This document shows positions 1 to 11,365 of a stretch of 42,225 nucleotides of DNA, piece after piece (within the stretch, counting starts at the first letter, position 1; the number at the start of each line of letters is the position of its first letter). A model generated the notes under the pieces. It did no database searches. It was not told the DNA's origin and saw only the letters and a list, made by a program, of their open reading frames with translations. A program made the translations under genes and the position numbers. Origin of the DNA: Pseudomonadota bacterium (GTDB taxonomy: Bacteria; Pseudomonadota; Gammaproteobacteria; Burkholderiales; JAKAFK01); NCBI GenBank assembly GCA_021817985.1, contig JAKAFK010000027.1, positions 1 to 42,225 on the forward strand, in the 5' to 3' direction.

Positions 1-943
1 CACCGCGTACAAGATCGGCCAGGCCGTGCGCAGCGACGGGCCGCAGACTCATCTCGCCAAGGCGGGGACCCCGACCATGGGCGGCGCGCTGATCCTGGTG
101 GCGATCGCGGTGACCACCCTGCTATGGGCCGACCTGCGCAACGAATACATCTGGCTCGTCTTGATCACCACGCTCGGATTCGGGGCCATCGGGTGGGTGG
201 ACGACTACCGCAAGGTGGTCCACCGCAATCCCAAGGGCCTGTCGGCGCGCGCCAAGTACTTCTGGCAATCGGTGATCGGCCTGGGTGTGGCGATCTACCT
301 GGCGGCCAGCGCCACGCTGCCAGCCGAGACGACGCTCATCGTCCCCTTCTTCAAGGCGATTTCGATCCCGCTCGGGATGTTCGGCTTCGTCCTGCTGACC
401 TACTTCGTGATTGTGGGCACGAGCAACGCCGTCAATCTGACCGATGGTCTCGACGGGCTGGCGATCATGCCGACCGTCATGGTGGCCGCTGCGCTGGCGA
501 TCTTTGCCTACGTGGCGGGCAACGCCCAGTTTTCGCATTATCTGGATCTGCCCCATATCCCGGGCGCCGGCGAGCTGGCGGTATTCTGCGCGGCCATGGC
601 CGGGGCGGGCCTAGGGTTCCTGTGGTTCAACGCCTACCCGGCCGAGGTGTTCATGGGCGATGTCGGCGCGCTCGCCTTGGGCGCCGCGCTCGGGTGTGTC
701 GCGGTCATGGTGCGCCAGGAAATCGTGTTGTTCATCATGGGGGGGCTGTTCGTCGTGGAGACCCTGTCGGTCATGCTGCAGGTGGCTTCATTCAAGCTTA
801 CGGGGAAACGCATCTTCCGCATGGCGCCGCTCCACCATCATTACGAGCTGAAGGGCTGGAAGGAGACCCAGGTGGTGGTGCGGTTCTGGATCGTCACCAT
901 GATGCTCGTGCTGTTCGGTCTGTCGACCCTCAAGTTGCGGTGA
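1..943 (+). CDS. mraY: MraY, phospho-MurNAc-pentapeptide translocase (5' end cut by window)
   Basis: Integral membrane enzyme that moves phospho-MurNAc-pentapeptide from UDP onto undecaprenyl phosphate, making lipid I. The reading frame is open from base 2, so the start codon and first membrane segments lie outside the window. Visible family landmarks, in order, are the [19 protein letters not shown] loop, GWVDDYRK (the paired Asp site), [32 protein letters not shown] and the [12 protein letters not shown] histidine loop, all typical of MraY. Several hydrophobic segments alternate with these loops, and the C-terminus is complete. It is the first dcw gene seen here; murD starts 10 bp downstream in the same direction, so co-transcription is expected. 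Confidence 0.97.
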   Translation, partial: TAYKIGQAVRSDGPQTHLAKAGTPTMGGALILVAIAVTTLLWADLRNEYIWLVLITTLGFGAIGWVDDYRKVVHRNPKGLSARAKYFWQSVIGLGVAIYLAASATLPAETTLIVPFFKAISIPLGMFGFVLLTYFVIVGTSNAVNLTDGLDGLAIMPTVMVAAALAIFAYVAGNAQFSHYLDLPHIPGAGELAVFCAAMAGAGLGFLWFNAYPAEVFMGDVGALALGAALGCVAVMVRQEIVLFIMGGLFVVETLSVMLQVASFKLTGKRIFRMAPLHHHYELKGWKETQVVVRFWIVTMMLVLFGLSTLKLR

Positions 944-953
944 TTCTGAACCC

Positions 954-2369
954 ATGTCCTCAATGCTACGCGGCCAATCGATCCTCATCCTGGGCTTAGG
1001 TGCCACCGGGCTGTCGGTGGCGCGCTATGCCGCCGCGCAGGGCGCTGCGGCCATCACGGTGGCCGATACGCGGGCGCTCCCGCCCCAGGCGCGTGCGCTC
1101 CAGGAGGCGGCACCGGGCGCGCGGCTGTTGACCGGCGCCTGGGACGAGGCGCTCTTCACGGGCGTGGACAGGGTCGTGGCGAGCCCCGGCGTGCCCTTGC
1201 GATCGCCCGGTCTTGCCGAGGCGATCGCGCGGGGGATCGAAGTCGTGGGCGACATCGAGCTCTTCGCGCGGGACCTGTCCGCGCGCCAGGCGCACGATGC
1301 CGGCACCTTGCCGGTCATCGCCATTACCGGGGCCAATGGAAAGAGCACCGTGACCACCCTGGTTGGCCGCATCTGCGAGGCGGCCGGGCTTAAGACCGTC
1401 GTCGCCGGCAACATCGGCGTGCCCGCGCTGGATGCGCTGGCCGCCGCCGATGCGCGCGCGCACGCGGGCGCCAAGGCCCCGGACGTCTACGTACTCGAGC
1501 TGTCGAGCTTTCAGCTCGAAACGACCTATTCGCTCAACGCGCGCGTCGCCACCGTCCTCAACATCAGCGAAGACCATATGGATCGCTATGCGAGCCTCGC
1601 CCAATACGCCGCCGCCAAGGCGCGCATCTTCCAGGGGGAGGGGCTGCAACTGCTCAATCGGGAAGATCCGTATTCGGCGGCCATGCGAGTGCCGGGCCGG
1701 CGCGTCGAAACCTTCGGGCTGGGCATTCCGCATGGCGAGGACGAATGGGGGCTGTGCAAGACATCCGAGAGCACTTGGCTGGCGCGGGGCTCGCACCGAT
1801 TCCTGCCGCTCGGGGACCTGCGCCTTGTGGGCCTCCATAACGCGGCCAACGCGCTCGCGGCGACGGCGGCGGCCGCAGGTTTCGGCGTTGCCCTGGAACC
1901 GGCTGCCGACGCCCTTCGGCAATTCGACGGGTTGGCGCACCGGACGCAGTGGGTCGCCGACGTGGCCGGCGTGAGCTTTTACGACGATTCCAAGGGCACC
2001 AACGTGGGTGCCGTCATCGCGGCCCTTCAAGGCATGACCCGCAAGGTGGTGCTCATTGCCGGCGGCGAGGGCAAGGGCCAGGATTTTGCGCCCCTGGCGC
2101 CGGCGGTGGAGGCCCGGGCGCGCGCGGTGGTGCTCATCGGACGCGATGCCGGCCTGATCGCCAGCGCGCTCAAGACGGTGCACCTGCCCATTGTGTCGGC
2201 CGCGAGCTTGGAAGAGGCCGTCGACGTGGCCTTCGGCGCCGCGAGCCCCGGCGATGCCGTGTTGCTGTCGCCCGCCTGCGCGAGCTTCGACATGTTCCGC
2301 AATTACGAGCATCGGGCGCAGGTCTTCACCGAGGCGGTGCGCGCCCTCGCCGGGAGGTTCCCCCGATGA
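954..2369 (+). CDS. murD: MurD, UDP-MurNAc-L-Ala:D-Glu ligase
   Basis: Cytoplasmic Mur ligase that adds D-glutamate to UDP-MurNAc-L-alanine using ATP. The 471-residue protein has the N-terminal Rossmann-like domain (ILGLGATGLS, about residues 11-21), the ATP loop GANGKST at 126-132, the central ligase domain with NISEDHMDRY, and the C-terminal domain with YDDSKGTN and the late LLSPACASFDMF segment diagnostic of MurD. The first ATG at 954 is used; an ATG at 963 would remove only three residues. Its stop overlaps the ftsW start as ATGA, which suggests translational coupling. Confidence 0.97.
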   Translation: MSSMLRGQSILILGLGATGLSVARYAAAQGAAAITVADTRALPPQARALQEAAPGARLLTGAWDEALFTGVDRVVASPGVPLRSPGLAEAIARGIEVVGDIELFARDLSARQAHDAGTLPVIAITGANGKSTVTTLVGRICEAAGLKTVVAGNIGVPALDALAAADARAHAGAKAPDVYVLELSSFQLETTYSLNARVATVLNISEDHMDRYASLAQYAAAKARIFQGEGLQLLNREDPYSAAMRVPGRRVETFGLGIPHGEDEWGLCKTSESTWLARGSHRFLPLGDLRLVGLHNAANALAATAAAAGFGVALEPAADALRQFDGLAHRTQWVADVAGVSFYDDSKGTNVGAVIAALQGMTRKVVLIAGGEGKGQDFAPLAPAVEARARAVVLIGRDAGLIASALKTVHLPIVSAASLEEAVDVAFGAASPGDAVLLSPACASFDMFRNYEHRAQVFTEAVRALAGRFPR

Positions 2370-3532
2370 CCCGGATGCCTGCGGCCTTGCGCGCGCCTCG
2401 CCGACAGTCGGACTATGATCCCGTCCTCTTCTGGATCGCGGCCTGCCTGCTCGCCTTCGGACTCGTGATGGTCTATTCGGCGTCGATCGCCGTCGCCGGG
2501 GCGGACCGTCAGACGGGCTATCACGAGACCTACTTCCTGGTGCGCGATGCGGTGTTCATCGCGATCGGGGTGGCCGGAGGCGTGGTCGCGTACAACGTGC
2601 CGATGCGCGTGTGGCAGAGCCTCGCCCCCTACGCCTTTCTCGGCGGCGGGGCGCTCCTCATCATCGTGCTCATTCCGGGCATTGGCCGTCATATCAACGG
2701 AAGCCAGCGGTGGCTGCCGCTCTTCGTGGTCAACCTGCAGCCGTCCGAACTCATGAAGCTCTTCGTCGTCCTGTATGCGGCCGACTATACGGTCCGCAAG
2801 GCCGCGCTTCTGGACAGCTTCAAGCACGGGTTTCTGCCCATGCTGGTGGTCATGCTGGCCGTCGGCGGCCTGCTCCTGCGCGAACCGGATTTCGGCGCGT
2901 TCGTGGTCATCGCCTCGATCGCCATGTCGATCCTGTTCCTGGGGGGCATCAACGTCAAGCAGTTTGCCGGCCTCGTCGTGCTCCTGATGATCGGCTTTGT
3001 GCTCCTCATCTGGAGCTCGCCCTACCGCATGCAGCGGGTGATCGGGTTCATGAACCCGTGGTCCGATCCCTTCGGCAGCGGCTACCAGCTCACCCATGCC
3101 CTGATCGCCCTGGGGCGCGGCGGATGGTTCGGCGTCGGGCTCGGCGAGAGCATCGAGAAGCTGTTCTATCTTCCGGAGGCCTACGCCGATTTCCTGTTGG
3201 CGGTGATCGGCGAGGAGCTGGGTTTCCTCGGCGTGACCTTCGTGATCGTGGCGCTGGCCTGGTTTGTGCTGCGCGCCTTTCAGGTGGGCCGCGAGGCGGC
3301 GGCGCAGGATCGCCCCTTCGCCGCGCTCGTCGCCCAAGGCATCAGCGTCTGGATCGCGGTGCAGGCTTTCATCAATATCGGCGCGAACATGGGACTCGTG
3401 CCCACCAAAGGCCTCACGCTGCCGTTCTTGAGCTTCGGCGGCAGCGGCATGGTGACCAATTGCGTCGCGCTCGGCATCCTGATGCGCGTGGATTGGGAGA
3501 CGCGCCAGCTCAGCAAGGGCTATTCGACATGA
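2366..3532 (+). CDS. ftsW: FtsW, SEDS-family septal peptidoglycan glycosyltransferase
   Basis: Polytopic SEDS protein that polymerises lipid II at the division septum together with a class B PBP. The 388-residue product has about ten hydrophobic segments. Family motifs seen are NGSQRWL followed by LQPSELMKL, REPDFG, DPFGSGYQLTHALIALGRGGWFGVGLG, and YLPEAYADFLLAVIGEELG, whose Asp aligns with the catalytic SEDS aspartate; PTKGLTLPFLSFGGSG follows near the end. The frame is open far upstream, but the start chosen is the ATG in the ATGA overlap with murD, which gives the normal family length. It also overlaps murG by ATGA. Confidence 0.97.
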   Translation: MTRMPAALRAPRRQSDYDPVLFWIAACLLAFGLVMVYSASIAVAGADRQTGYHETYFLVRDAVFIAIGVAGGVVAYNVPMRVWQSLAPYAFLGGGALLIIVLIPGIGRHINGSQRWLPLFVVNLQPSELMKLFVVLYAADYTVRKAALLDSFKHGFLPMLVVMLAVGGLLLREPDFGAFVVIASIAMSILFLGGINVKQFAGLVVLLMIGFVLLIWSSPYRMQRVIGFMNPWSDPFGSGYQLTHALIALGRGGWFGVGLGESIEKLFYLPEAYADFLLAVIGEELGFLGVTFVIVALAWFVLRAFQVGREAAAQDRPFAALVAQGISVWIAVQAFINIGANMGLVPTKGLTLPFLSFGGSGMVTNCVALGILMRVDWETRQLSKGYST

Positions 3533-4671
3533 GCGGGCCTTCATACGGCGCAGGCCAGGCGCCGCAACCCACCCGGACGGCGCTCATCATGGCGGGCGGC
3601 ACCGGGGGGCATGTGTTTCCCGCGCTTGCGGTCGCCTCCTTGCTCCAGGCGCGCGGCTTCAGGATCGTTTGGCTGGGGACGCGCAAAGGCATCGAGGCCC
3701 GCGTCGTGCCGGGCCATGGGTTCGAGATGGTCTGGGTGCGGATGAGTGGGATGCGCGCGAACGGGCTCCTGAGATGGTTCATGGCCCCGTTCACGCTGGG
3801 GATTGCGCTCGCCGCGGCGATCGGAGCGTTCCTGCGGTATCGGCCGGACGTGGTGCTCGGCATGGGGGGCTACACGGCCTTTCCCGGCGGCGTGGCGGCA
3901 ATCCTCCTCGGACGCCCTCTGGTGATCCACGAGCAGAATTCCGTGGCCGGGCTCACCAACCGTCTGCTCGCCTGCTGGGCGGCACGGGTGCTGGTGGGAT
4001 TGCCCACCGCATTCGGCGGGCCGAAGGACAAGCCCGTCTTCTGCCGCAGCCGCGAGACGCAGTGGTGCGGCAACCCCGTCAGGCCGGCGATCGCCGCCGT
4101 AGAGTCCCCCGAGGCGCGCTTCGCCGCGCGCTCCGGGCCCCTCAGGATCCTGGTGCTGGGCGGTAGCCTGGGCGCCGCGGCGCTCAACGAATGCGTGCCG
4201 CAGGCGTTGGCGATGCTCGCGCCGGACGCCCGGCCGCAGGTGGTCCACCAGGCGGGGCCGAAGCATCTCGAGCAGTTGAACGCGCATTACCGCGCGGCCG
4301 GCGTGGATGCCGCCACACGCGCCTTCATCGATGACATGGCGGCGCAGTATGCCTGGGCGGACCTGGTCATCTGCCGGGCGGGCGCCCTGACACTGGCCGA
4401 GCTCGCCGCCGCAGGCGTCGGGTCGGTGCTGGTGCCGTACCCCTATGCGGTCGACGACCACCAGACACGCAACGCGTTGTTCCTGACCGGCTCGGACGCC
4501 GCCTTCCTGCTGCCCCAGTCCGAGCTCAGCGCGGGGCGGTTGGCCTCCCTCATCGGGGAACTCACGCGCGAGCGCCTGCTCCTTATGGCGCGCGCCGCCC
4601 GCGCGCTCGGACGCCCCCGCGCAACCGAGGACGTGGCGCAGGTTTGCATGGAGATGGCCCATGCGGCATAA
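3529..4671 (+). CDS. murG: MurG, lipid II-forming GlcNAc transferase
   Basis: GT-B glycosyltransferase on the inner face of the membrane that transfers GlcNAc from UDP-GlcNAc to lipid I. The 380-residue product carries the N-terminal glycine loop GGTGGH at 23-28, the second glycine region [26 protein letters not shown], and the C-terminal donor-binding part ([39 protein letters not shown]). The loop DDHQTRNA replaces the RQQYWNA type of enteric enzymes. Before CGNPVR there are about 15 more residues than I recall for E. coli MurG. The start is the ATG overlapping the ftsW stop; the 3' end overlaps murC by 11 bp. Confidence 0.96.
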   Translation: MSGPSYGAGQAPQPTRTALIMAGGTGGHVFPALAVASLLQARGFRIVWLGTRKGIEARVVPGHGFEMVWVRMSGMRANGLLRWFMAPFTLGIALAAAIGAFLRYRPDVVLGMGGYTAFPGGVAAILLGRPLVIHEQNSVAGLTNRLLACWAARVLVGLPTAFGGPKDKPVFCRSRETQWCGNPVRPAIAAVESPEARFAARSGPLRILVLGGSLGAAALNECVPQALAMLAPDARPQVVHQAGPKHLEQLNAHYRAAGVDAATRAFIDDMAAQYAWADLVICRAGALTLAELAAAGVGSVLVPYPYAVDDHQTRNALFLTGSDAAFLLPQSELSAGRLASLIGELTRERLLLMARAARALGRPRATEDVAQVCMEMAHAA

Positions 4672-6076
4672 GGTGAAGCAAGTGCATTTCGTGGGCATCG
4701 GCGGTTCCGGGATGAGCGGGATCGCCGAGGTGCTGCTCAACCTGGGATTCAAGGTGAGCGGCTCGGACCTCGGGCAAAACACGGCCACCCGGCGCCTGGC
4801 AGGCCTAGGGGCGCACGTTTTCCGGGGCCATGCGCCCGAGCACGTCGGCCAGGCTGACGTGGTCGTGGTCTCAACCGCGGTGGCGCCGGATAACCCGGAG
4901 GTGAGCTTTGCGCGCGCCCACCATGTCCCGGTGGTGCCGCGTGCGATGATGCTGGCCGAGCTCATGCGGCTGCGGGCGGGCATCGCCGTGGCCGGCACCC
5001 ATGGCAAGACGACCACCACGAGCCTCATTGCCAGCATCCTCGCGGAGGGAGGGCTCGACCCGACGTTCGTGATCGGTGGGCGCCTGAACAGCGCCGGTGC
5101 CCATGCGCGCCTCGGGAGCGGCGAATTCATCGTGGCCGAAGCCGACGAGTCCGACGCCTCCTTCCTCTATCTCAATCCGGTCGCCGCGGTGGTGACGAAC
5201 ATCGACGCCGATCACATGGAGACTTACGGCCACGACTTCGGCAGGCTCAAGCAGGCGTTCGTCGAATTCATCGGCCATCTGCCCTTTTATGGGCGCGCCG
5301 TGCTGTGCATCGACGACCCTAACGTGCGGGAGATCATGCCGCTGGTCACCAAGCCCACCACGACGTATGGATTGTGCGAGGAGGCCCAGATCAGGGCCGT
5401 GGCGGTGGAGCCGAGCGGCACGCAAATGCGCTTCCGCGCGGAGCGCTCGAAGTTGGGCGGCACCGCGCTCGAGGTCACCTTGAATCTCCCGGGGCTGCAC
5501 AACGTCGAGAACGCGCTGGCGGCCATTGCCGTGGCGATGGAAGTCGGTGTCAAGGACGCGGCCATCGTGAAGGCGCTCGCCGAATTCCGAGGCGTCGGAC
5601 GCCGCTTCCAGCGCTATGGCGATGTCGAGGCGCCCAACGGGGGAACGTTCACGCTCATCGATGATTACGGCCACCATCCGGTCGAGATGCAAGCCACGCT
5701 CAATGCGGTGCGCGGCGCGTTTCCGGGTCGCCGCCTGGTGCTTGCCTTTCAGCCGCACCGCTACACGCGGACCCGCGATGTCTTCGAGGATTTCGTCAAG
5801 GTGCTCTCCGGCGTGGACGTCCTGCTGCTGACCGAAGTCTATGCGGCGGGCGAAGCGCCCATCGTGGCGGCCGACGGGCGCTCGCTGGCGCGCGCGATCC
5901 GGGTGGCGGGCAAGGTGGAGCCGGTGTTCGTGGAGGACGTGGCGGATCTGCCGCAGGCGATCTTGAGCCTGGCGCGTGCGAACGATGTGGTCGTCACCAT
6001 GGGGGCCGGCTCCATCGGACAGATCCCGGCCATCCTGAGCGGCGCCAACGCGGCGGCAAGCGGTCCTGATCGATGA
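4661..6076 (+). CDS. murC: MurC, UDP-MurNAc:L-Ala ligase
   Basis: First amino-acid-adding Mur ligase, joining L-alanine to UDP-MurNAc with ATP in the cytoplasm. It has 471 residues, close to family length. Seen are the N-terminal UDP-binding loop [17 protein letters not shown] (residues 9-25), the ATP loop GTHGKTTTT at 112-120, [34 protein letters not shown], and DDYGHHPVE followed by FQPHRYTRT of the C-terminal domain. The start lies inside the end of murG. No murB follows; ddl comes next, the same layout as E. coli. Confidence 0.97.
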   Translation: MRHKVKQVHFVGIGGSGMSGIAEVLLNLGFKVSGSDLGQNTATRRLAGLGAHVFRGHAPEHVGQADVVVVSTAVAPDNPEVSFARAHHVPVVPRAMMLAELMRLRAGIAVAGTHGKTTTTSLIASILAEGGLDPTFVIGGRLNSAGAHARLGSGEFIVAEADESDASFLYLNPVAAVVTNIDADHMETYGHDFGRLKQAFVEFIGHLPFYGRAVLCIDDPNVREIMPLVTKPTTTYGLCEEAQIRAVAVEPSGTQMRFRAERSKLGGTALEVTLNLPGLHNVENALAAIAVAMEVGVKDAAIVKALAEFRGVGRRFQRYGDVEAPNGGTFTLIDDYGHHPVEMQATLNAVRGAFPGRRLVLAFQPHRYTRTRDVFEDFVKVLSGVDVLLLTEVYAAGEAPIVAADGRSLARAIRVAGKVEPVFVEDVADLPQAILSLARANDVVVTMGAGSIGQIPAILSGANAAASGPDR

Positions 6077-6116
6077 ATCGGCCGCGGGCGGTATGACTTT
6101 CAATAGGAGCGATGCG

Positions 6117-7025
6117 ATGGATTTCGGCAAAGTGGCGGTCCTTCTTGGCGGGCGCTCGGCCGAGCGGGATATTTCGTTGCTGAGCGGCCAGGCCGTGCTG
6201 AAGGCGCTGCAAGGGCGCGGCGTCGACGCGCATCCCTTCGACCCGGCCGACCGGCCGCTCGACGATCTCGTGCGCGAGGGGTTCCAAAGGGTCTACATCG
6301 CGCTGCACGGTCGCTATGGCGAGGACGGCACGGTGCAGGGCGCGCTGGAGCTCATGGGGCTGCCCTATACCGGCAGCGGCGTCCTGGCCTCGGCGCTCGC
6401 CATGGACAAGTGGCGCACCAAGCTCGTTTGGAGCGCGGTGGGGATCCCGACGCCGCGCTTCGCGATCCTTCATGCGGACACGGATTTCGCGGCGGTCGCC
6501 GCCCAGCTCGGGCTTCCGCTCATCGTGAAGCCGGCGCGGGAGGGCTCGACCATCGGTCTGTCCAAGGTGCGGCGCGCGGATGAATTGGGCGAGGCCTATG
6601 CGCGGGCCGCCACGCATGATCCCCTGGTGCTCGCCGAGGAGTTCATCGCCGGCGCGGAGCTGACCGCGGCGGTCCTGGGCGATACATCGCTTCCCCTCGT
6701 GCGCATCGAGCCGGAGGCGGAGCTGTACGACTACCACGCGAAGTACTTTTCCGAGGCGACCCGCTATTCGTGTCCTGCCGGCCTCCCGCCGGAAACCGAG
6801 GCCGACATTGCGCGCGAGGCGCTGCGGGCGTATCAGATTCTCGGCTGCGAGGGGTGGGGGCGGGTGGATGTCATCCTGAACCCGGAGGGGCAGCCCTACT
6901 TTCTCGAGGCGAATACCTCGCCCGGCATGACCGCGCACTCGCTGGTCCCCATGGCTGCCCGCGCCGCCGGTCTCTCGTTCGAGGACCTCGTCCTCAGGAT
7001 CCTGGAGAGCGCGCATGTCGGATAA
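6117..7025 (+). CDS. ddl: D-alanine--D-alanine ligase (DdlB-type)
   Basis: ATP-grasp enzyme that makes the D-Ala-D-Ala dipeptide for peptidoglycan. The 302-residue product shows [19 protein letters not shown] at the N-terminus, [24 protein letters not shown], the ATP-grasp core ([19 protein letters not shown]), LAEEFI, and the C-terminal [10 protein letters not shown] and [15 protein letters not shown] metal and D-Ala site. The start chosen is ATG 6117, because AGGAG at 6105-6109 lies 7 nt before it and it directly precedes the conserved sequence. An in-frame ATG at 6093 would add eight unlikely residues. The end overlaps ftsQ by 11 bp. Confidence 0.96.
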   Translation: MDFGKVAVLLGGRSAERDISLLSGQAVLKALQGRGVDAHPFDPADRPLDDLVREGFQRVYIALHGRYGEDGTVQGALELMGLPYTGSGVLASALAMDKWRTKLVWSAVGIPTPRFAILHADTDFAAVAAQLGLPLIVKPAREGSTIGLSKVRRADELGEAYARAATHDPLVLAEEFIAGAELTAAVLGDTSLPLVRIEPEAELYDYHAKYFSEATRYSCPAGLPPETEADIAREALRAYQILGCEGWGRVDVILNPEGQPYFLEANTSPGMTAHSLVPMAARAAGLSFEDLVLRILESAHVG

Positions 7026-7797
7026 GCCGGCCGCGCTGAGGCTCGCCAACGCCCTCTACGCCGCGACCTTCGCCGCGTGTGCGTATGCGGCGGTCGTGTG
7101 GGTGGTGCGCCTGCCGGTATTCCCCGTGCGCGAGGTGGTCGTCCGGGGGCAGCTGCGCCACGTCACGCGCGCCCAGGTCGCCTACCTGGTGGCGCAACGG
7201 GTCAAGGGCAATTTCTTCACCACCAGCTTGGCCCAGCTGCGCTCGGGCTTCGAGGATCTGCCCTGGGTGGCGGACGTGGGGGTGCGGCGGCATTGGCCGG
7301 GGGAGATCGACGTCACGCTCAAGGAGCACCAGGCGGTTGCGCGCTGGGACGACACGGCCCTTCTCGATGAGCGCGGCCGGCTCTTCTACGCGGCCTGCGA
7401 TGCCCCGCTGCCGCGTTTTTTCGGGCAGGAAGGCATGGAGGCGACGATGTTGGCGCGGTATGACGTATTCCGGCGCGCCTTGACGCCGCTGGGGCTCACG
7501 ATCCGCTGGCTCGCGCTGTCGCCGCGCCAGGCGTGGCGGATCCGGCTGTCCAGCGGCACCGTGGTGGCGTTCGGGCGCGAGCGGGTGGATGCACGCATGC
7601 GCCGCCTGGTGGCGGTTCTCCGCAGCGGGCTGCCGGCGCTCGCAACGGCGCAGTATGTGGACATGCGCTACGGCGACGGCTTCGCCGTGGGCGCTGTCCC
7701 GCCCGCGGCCGAGGATACCGCCTCGTCTGCGGCGGCGGGCGGCCCCGTTGCGTCGGCGGTCCAGGGAGAACGTAAGGGGGAACGGAGAAGAACATGA
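7015..7797 (+). CDS. ftsQ: FtsQ, divisome POTRA protein
   Basis: Bitopic inner-membrane divisome protein that recruits and holds FtsB/FtsL. The 260-residue product has a short cytoplasmic tail, one membrane helix (about residues 12-33), a POTRA domain ([15 protein letters not shown] through [29 protein letters not shown]), and a beta domain ending near [12 protein letters not shown]. The last 40 or so residues are low-complexity Ala/Gly/Arg and probably disordered. It starts inside ddl and shares ATGA with ftsA. Identity rests on the domain pattern plus the ddl-ftsA position. Confidence 0.94.
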   Translation: MSDKPAALRLANALYAATFAACAYAAVVWVVRLPVFPVREVVVRGQLRHVTRAQVAYLVAQRVKGNFFTTSLAQLRSGFEDLPWVADVGVRRHWPGEIDVTLKEHQAVARWDDTALLDERGRLFYAACDAPLPRFFGQEGMEATMLARYDVFRRALTPLGLTIRWLALSPRQAWRIRLSSGTVVAFGRERVDARMRRLVAVLRSGLPALATAQYVDMRYGDGFAVGAVPPAAEDTASSAAAGGPVASAVQGERKGERRRT

Positions 7798-9032
7798 GCA
7801 AAGCGAAGGAACAAAAGAACCTGGTCGTCGGGCTGGATATCGGTACCTCCAAGATTGCCGCGATCGTCGCCGAGGTCCTGCCGGAAGGGCGGATGGAGAT
7901 TGTCGGCATGGGCACCCATCCGTCGCGCGGCCTCAAGAAAGGGGTGGTGGTCAATATCGAATCGACGGTTCATGCCATTCAGCGGGCGCTGGAAGAGGCG
8001 GAACTCATGGCCGATTGCAAGATTCGGGAAGCGTATACCGGGATCGCGGGCAGCCATGTGCGCGGCTTCAATTCGCACGGGATGGTGGCGATCAAGGACA
8101 AGGAAGTCACCCAGGCGGACGTCGAGCGCGTGATCGAGACGGCGCGCGCCGTGAACATTCCGATGGATCAGCAGATCCTCCATATCCTGACGCAGGAATT
8201 CATCATCGACGGGCAGGAGGATGTGCGTGAGCCGCTCGGCATGAGCGGCGTGCGTTTGGAAGTGAAGGTCCACATCGTGACGGGCGCCGTGAGCGCCGCC
8301 CAGAACATCGTCAAGTGCGTGCGCCGCTGCGGCCTCGAGGTCAGGGACCTGATCTTGCAGCCGCTCGCCTCCGCATTGGCCGTCTTGTCCGAGGACGAGA
8401 AGGACCTGGGGGTGTGCCTCATCGACATCGGCGGGGGGACGACCGACATCGCGGTGTTCACCGACGGGGCGATCCGCCACACCGCCGTCATCCCGATCGC
8501 GGGCGATCAGATCACGAACGACGTGGCGATGGCCTTGCGCACGCCGACGAAGGACGCCGAGGACATCAAGCGGGCGCATGGCTGCGCCTTGCGGCAGCTG
8601 GCCGATCCCAACCAGATGGTGGAGGTCCCCGGCGTCGGCGAACGTGCGGCGAGGCAGCTGTCGAGGCAGACGCTGGCGGAGGTCATCGAGCCGCGCGTCG
8701 AGGAACTCTACACCTTGGTGCAGGCGGAGCTGCGGCGCAGCGGATTCGAGGATCTCCTGTCCTCGGGAATCGTGATCACCGGCGGCTCGAGCGTCATGCA
8801 AGGCATGGTGGAACTGGGCGAGGAGGTTTTCCACATGCCGGTGCGCCTGGGGGTTCCCAATTACGACGGAGGGCTTGCGGAGGTGGTGCGCAACCCCCGC
8901 TATTCGACGGGCGTGGGGCTGCTCCTGACCGGGCTCGATCAGTACCAGCGGCATAGAAGCGCGCAACTCCAGACCGGATCGGTGCAGCAGCTGTTCGAGA
9001 AGATGAAGAGCTGGTTTCAGGGAAACTTTTGA
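7794..9032 (+). CDS. ftsA: FtsA, actin-like divisome membrane anchor
   Basis: Actin-fold ATPase that tethers FtsZ to the membrane and signals through the divisome. The 412-residue protein has the first phosphate loop GLDIGTSKIAAIV (about 13-25), the 1C subdomain (GIAGSHVRGFNSHG), the second phosphate loop LIDIGGGTTDIAVF (about 203-216), the adenosine site ITGGSSVMQG, and a C-terminal amphipathic membrane-targeting helix (LFEKMKSWFQGNF). It is coupled to ftsQ by ATGA. A 94-bp gap separates it from ftsZ. Confidence 0.97.
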   Translation: MSKAKEQKNLVVGLDIGTSKIAAIVAEVLPEGRMEIVGMGTHPSRGLKKGVVVNIESTVHAIQRALEEAELMADCKIREAYTGIAGSHVRGFNSHGMVAIKDKEVTQADVERVIETARAVNIPMDQQILHILTQEFIIDGQEDVREPLGMSGVRLEVKVHIVTGAVSAAQNIVKCVRRCGLEVRDLILQPLASALAVLSEDEKDLGVCLIDIGGGTTDIAVFTDGAIRHTAVIPIAGDQITNDVAMALRTPTKDAEDIKRAHGCALRQLADPNQMVEVPGVGERAARQLSRQTLAEVIEPRVEELYTLVQAELRRSGFEDLLSSGIVITGGSSVMQGMVELGEEVFHMPVRLGVPNYDGGLAEVVRNPRYSTGVGLLLTGLDQYQRHRSAQLQTGSVQQLFEKMKSWFQGNF

Positions 9033-9126
9033 GGGCGTGGGACGGGGCCCGGCATTTGGGCTTGAAGGGCCGGGACAGGACGAAGTCTAGGGCGAGTTGA
9101 CGGGTTATTCCAACTAGGAGGGCGAC

Positions 9127-10284
<1,158 letters not shown>

Positions 10285-10303
10285 GGGCGGCCGGGCTCTT
10301 CGG

Positions 10304-10327
10304 AGTCCCTTGCGCGGGCAAGGGGCT
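10304..10327 (+). terminator. hairpin downstream of ftsZ (possible terminator or attenuator)
   Basis: A 10-bp stem (AGTCCCTTGC / GCAAGGGGCT, one G-U pair) with a 4-nt loop begins 20 bp after the ftsZ stop. No T-run follows, so it is not a canonical intrinsic terminator. It may stabilise the 3' end of the ftsZ message or partly separate it from lpxC. Confidence 0.4.
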
Positions 10328-10371
10328 TGGGCCGCCGACGCAGGGAGGGCCTCGCCCAAAAGGGCGCGGTG

Positions 10372-10380
10372 TGCTACACT
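10372..10380 (+). promoter_or_regulatory. candidate extended -10 promoter for lpxC
   Basis: TGCTACACT combines a TGn extension with a TACACT -10 hexamer, 55 bp before the lpxC start and after the ftsZ hairpin. No good -35 is present at the usual distance, as is tolerated in extended -10 promoters. Inference from sequence only. Confidence 0.4.
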
Positions 10381-10434
10381 GCGCGCTCGCGGGAGCGAGA
10401 AGAGCGCGCCCCACAGGGGAAGATGGCCATCGCA

Positions 10435-11349
10435 ATGATCAAGCAGCGTACGTTGAAGAACGTCATTCAGACCACCGGCGTCGGACTGCATACCGGCGCC
10501 AAGGTGGCGTTGGCCTTGCGCCCGGCCGCGCCCAACACCGGCATCGTGTTTCGCCGGATCGATCTGGCGCAGCCCGTGGAGATTGCGGCTGTACCGCACC
10601 ATGTTGGCGACACCCGCCTGTCCACCACCCTCGAGCGGGCCGGCGTCAAGGTGCAGACCATCGAGCATCTCATGTCGGCGTTTGCCGGCTTGTCGATCGA
10701 CAACGCTTATGTGGATCTGACGGCCGCCGAGGTTCCGATCATGGACGGCAGCGCCGCGCCGTTCGTGTTTCTCCTTCAGTCGGCTGGCGTGCAGGAACAG
10801 CCGGCACCCAAGAAGTTCATCCGGATCAAGAAGTCCGTGGAAGTGGTCGACGGCGACAAGCGGGCGCGCTTCGACCCCTTCGAGGGGTTCAAGCTCAGCT
10901 TCAATATCGCTTTTCACCATCCCGTGCTCGATCATACGGCGCAGGCCGTGACGGTCGATTTCGCGGCGACCTCCTACATCAAGGAGATCTCCAGGGCGCG
11001 GACGTTCGGCTTCATGCAGGATGTCGAAATGCTGCGCGCGCAGGGCTTGGCCTTGGGCGGCAACCTCGATAACGCCATCGTGATGGATGAGTTTCGCATT
11101 CTGAACAGCGATGGATTGCGCTACGAGGATGAATTCGTCAAGCACAAGGTGCTCGATGCGATCGGCGATCTTTATCTGCTGGGGCACCTTCCGGTGGGCG
11201 CCTTTAGCGGCTGCAAGTCGGGGCACGCGCTGAACAACCGCCTGGCGCGCGCCTTGCTGGCCGATACCGAGGCTTGGGAATACGTGACCTACGATCGTTC
11301 CGAAGAGGCGCCATTGGCGCACCTCAAGCTGCAAGGCCAATTGGCCTGA
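10435..11349 (+). CDS. lpxC: LpxC, UDP-3-O-acyl-GlcNAc deacetylase
   Basis: Zinc amidase catalysing the committed step of lipid A synthesis, so the organism makes an LPS outer membrane. The 304-residue protein has GVGLHTG, the TIEHLMSA motif with E77 and H78, the second motif with H237 and D241 ([12 protein letters not shown]), and H264 in CKSGHALNN. These align with E. coli E78/H79/H238/D242/H265. The start at 10435 gives MIKQRTLK, the conserved N-terminus; an in-frame ATG at 10423 lies nearer an AGGGGA site and would add four residues. Confidence 0.97.
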   Translation: MIKQRTLKNVIQTTGVGLHTGAKVALALRPAAPNTGIVFRRIDLAQPVEIAAVPHHVGDTRLSTTLERAGVKVQTIEHLMSAFAGLSIDNAYVDLTAAEVPIMDGSAAPFVFLLQSAGVQEQPAPKKFIRIKKSVEVVDGDKRARFDPFEGFKLSFNIAFHHPVLDHTAQAVTVDFAATSYIKEISRARTFGFMQDVEMLRAQGLALGGNLDNAIVMDEFRILNSDGLRYEDEFVKHKVLDAIGDLYLLGHLPVGAFSGCKSGHALNNRLARALLADTEAWEYVTYDRSEEAPLAHLKLQGQLA

Positions 11350-11365
11350 GATTCTTGCGAGCCTG

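Noticed and set aside
6077-6116. Missing murB between murC and ddl as a possible deletion
   Set aside because: E. coli and many gammaproteobacteria have murC directly followed by ddlB with murB elsewhere, so this is a normal layout.
9097-9102. TTGACG in the ftsA-ftsZ gap as a -35 for an ftsZ promoter
   Set aside because: The position 17 bp downstream falls on the ribosome site and start codon with no -10-like sequence.
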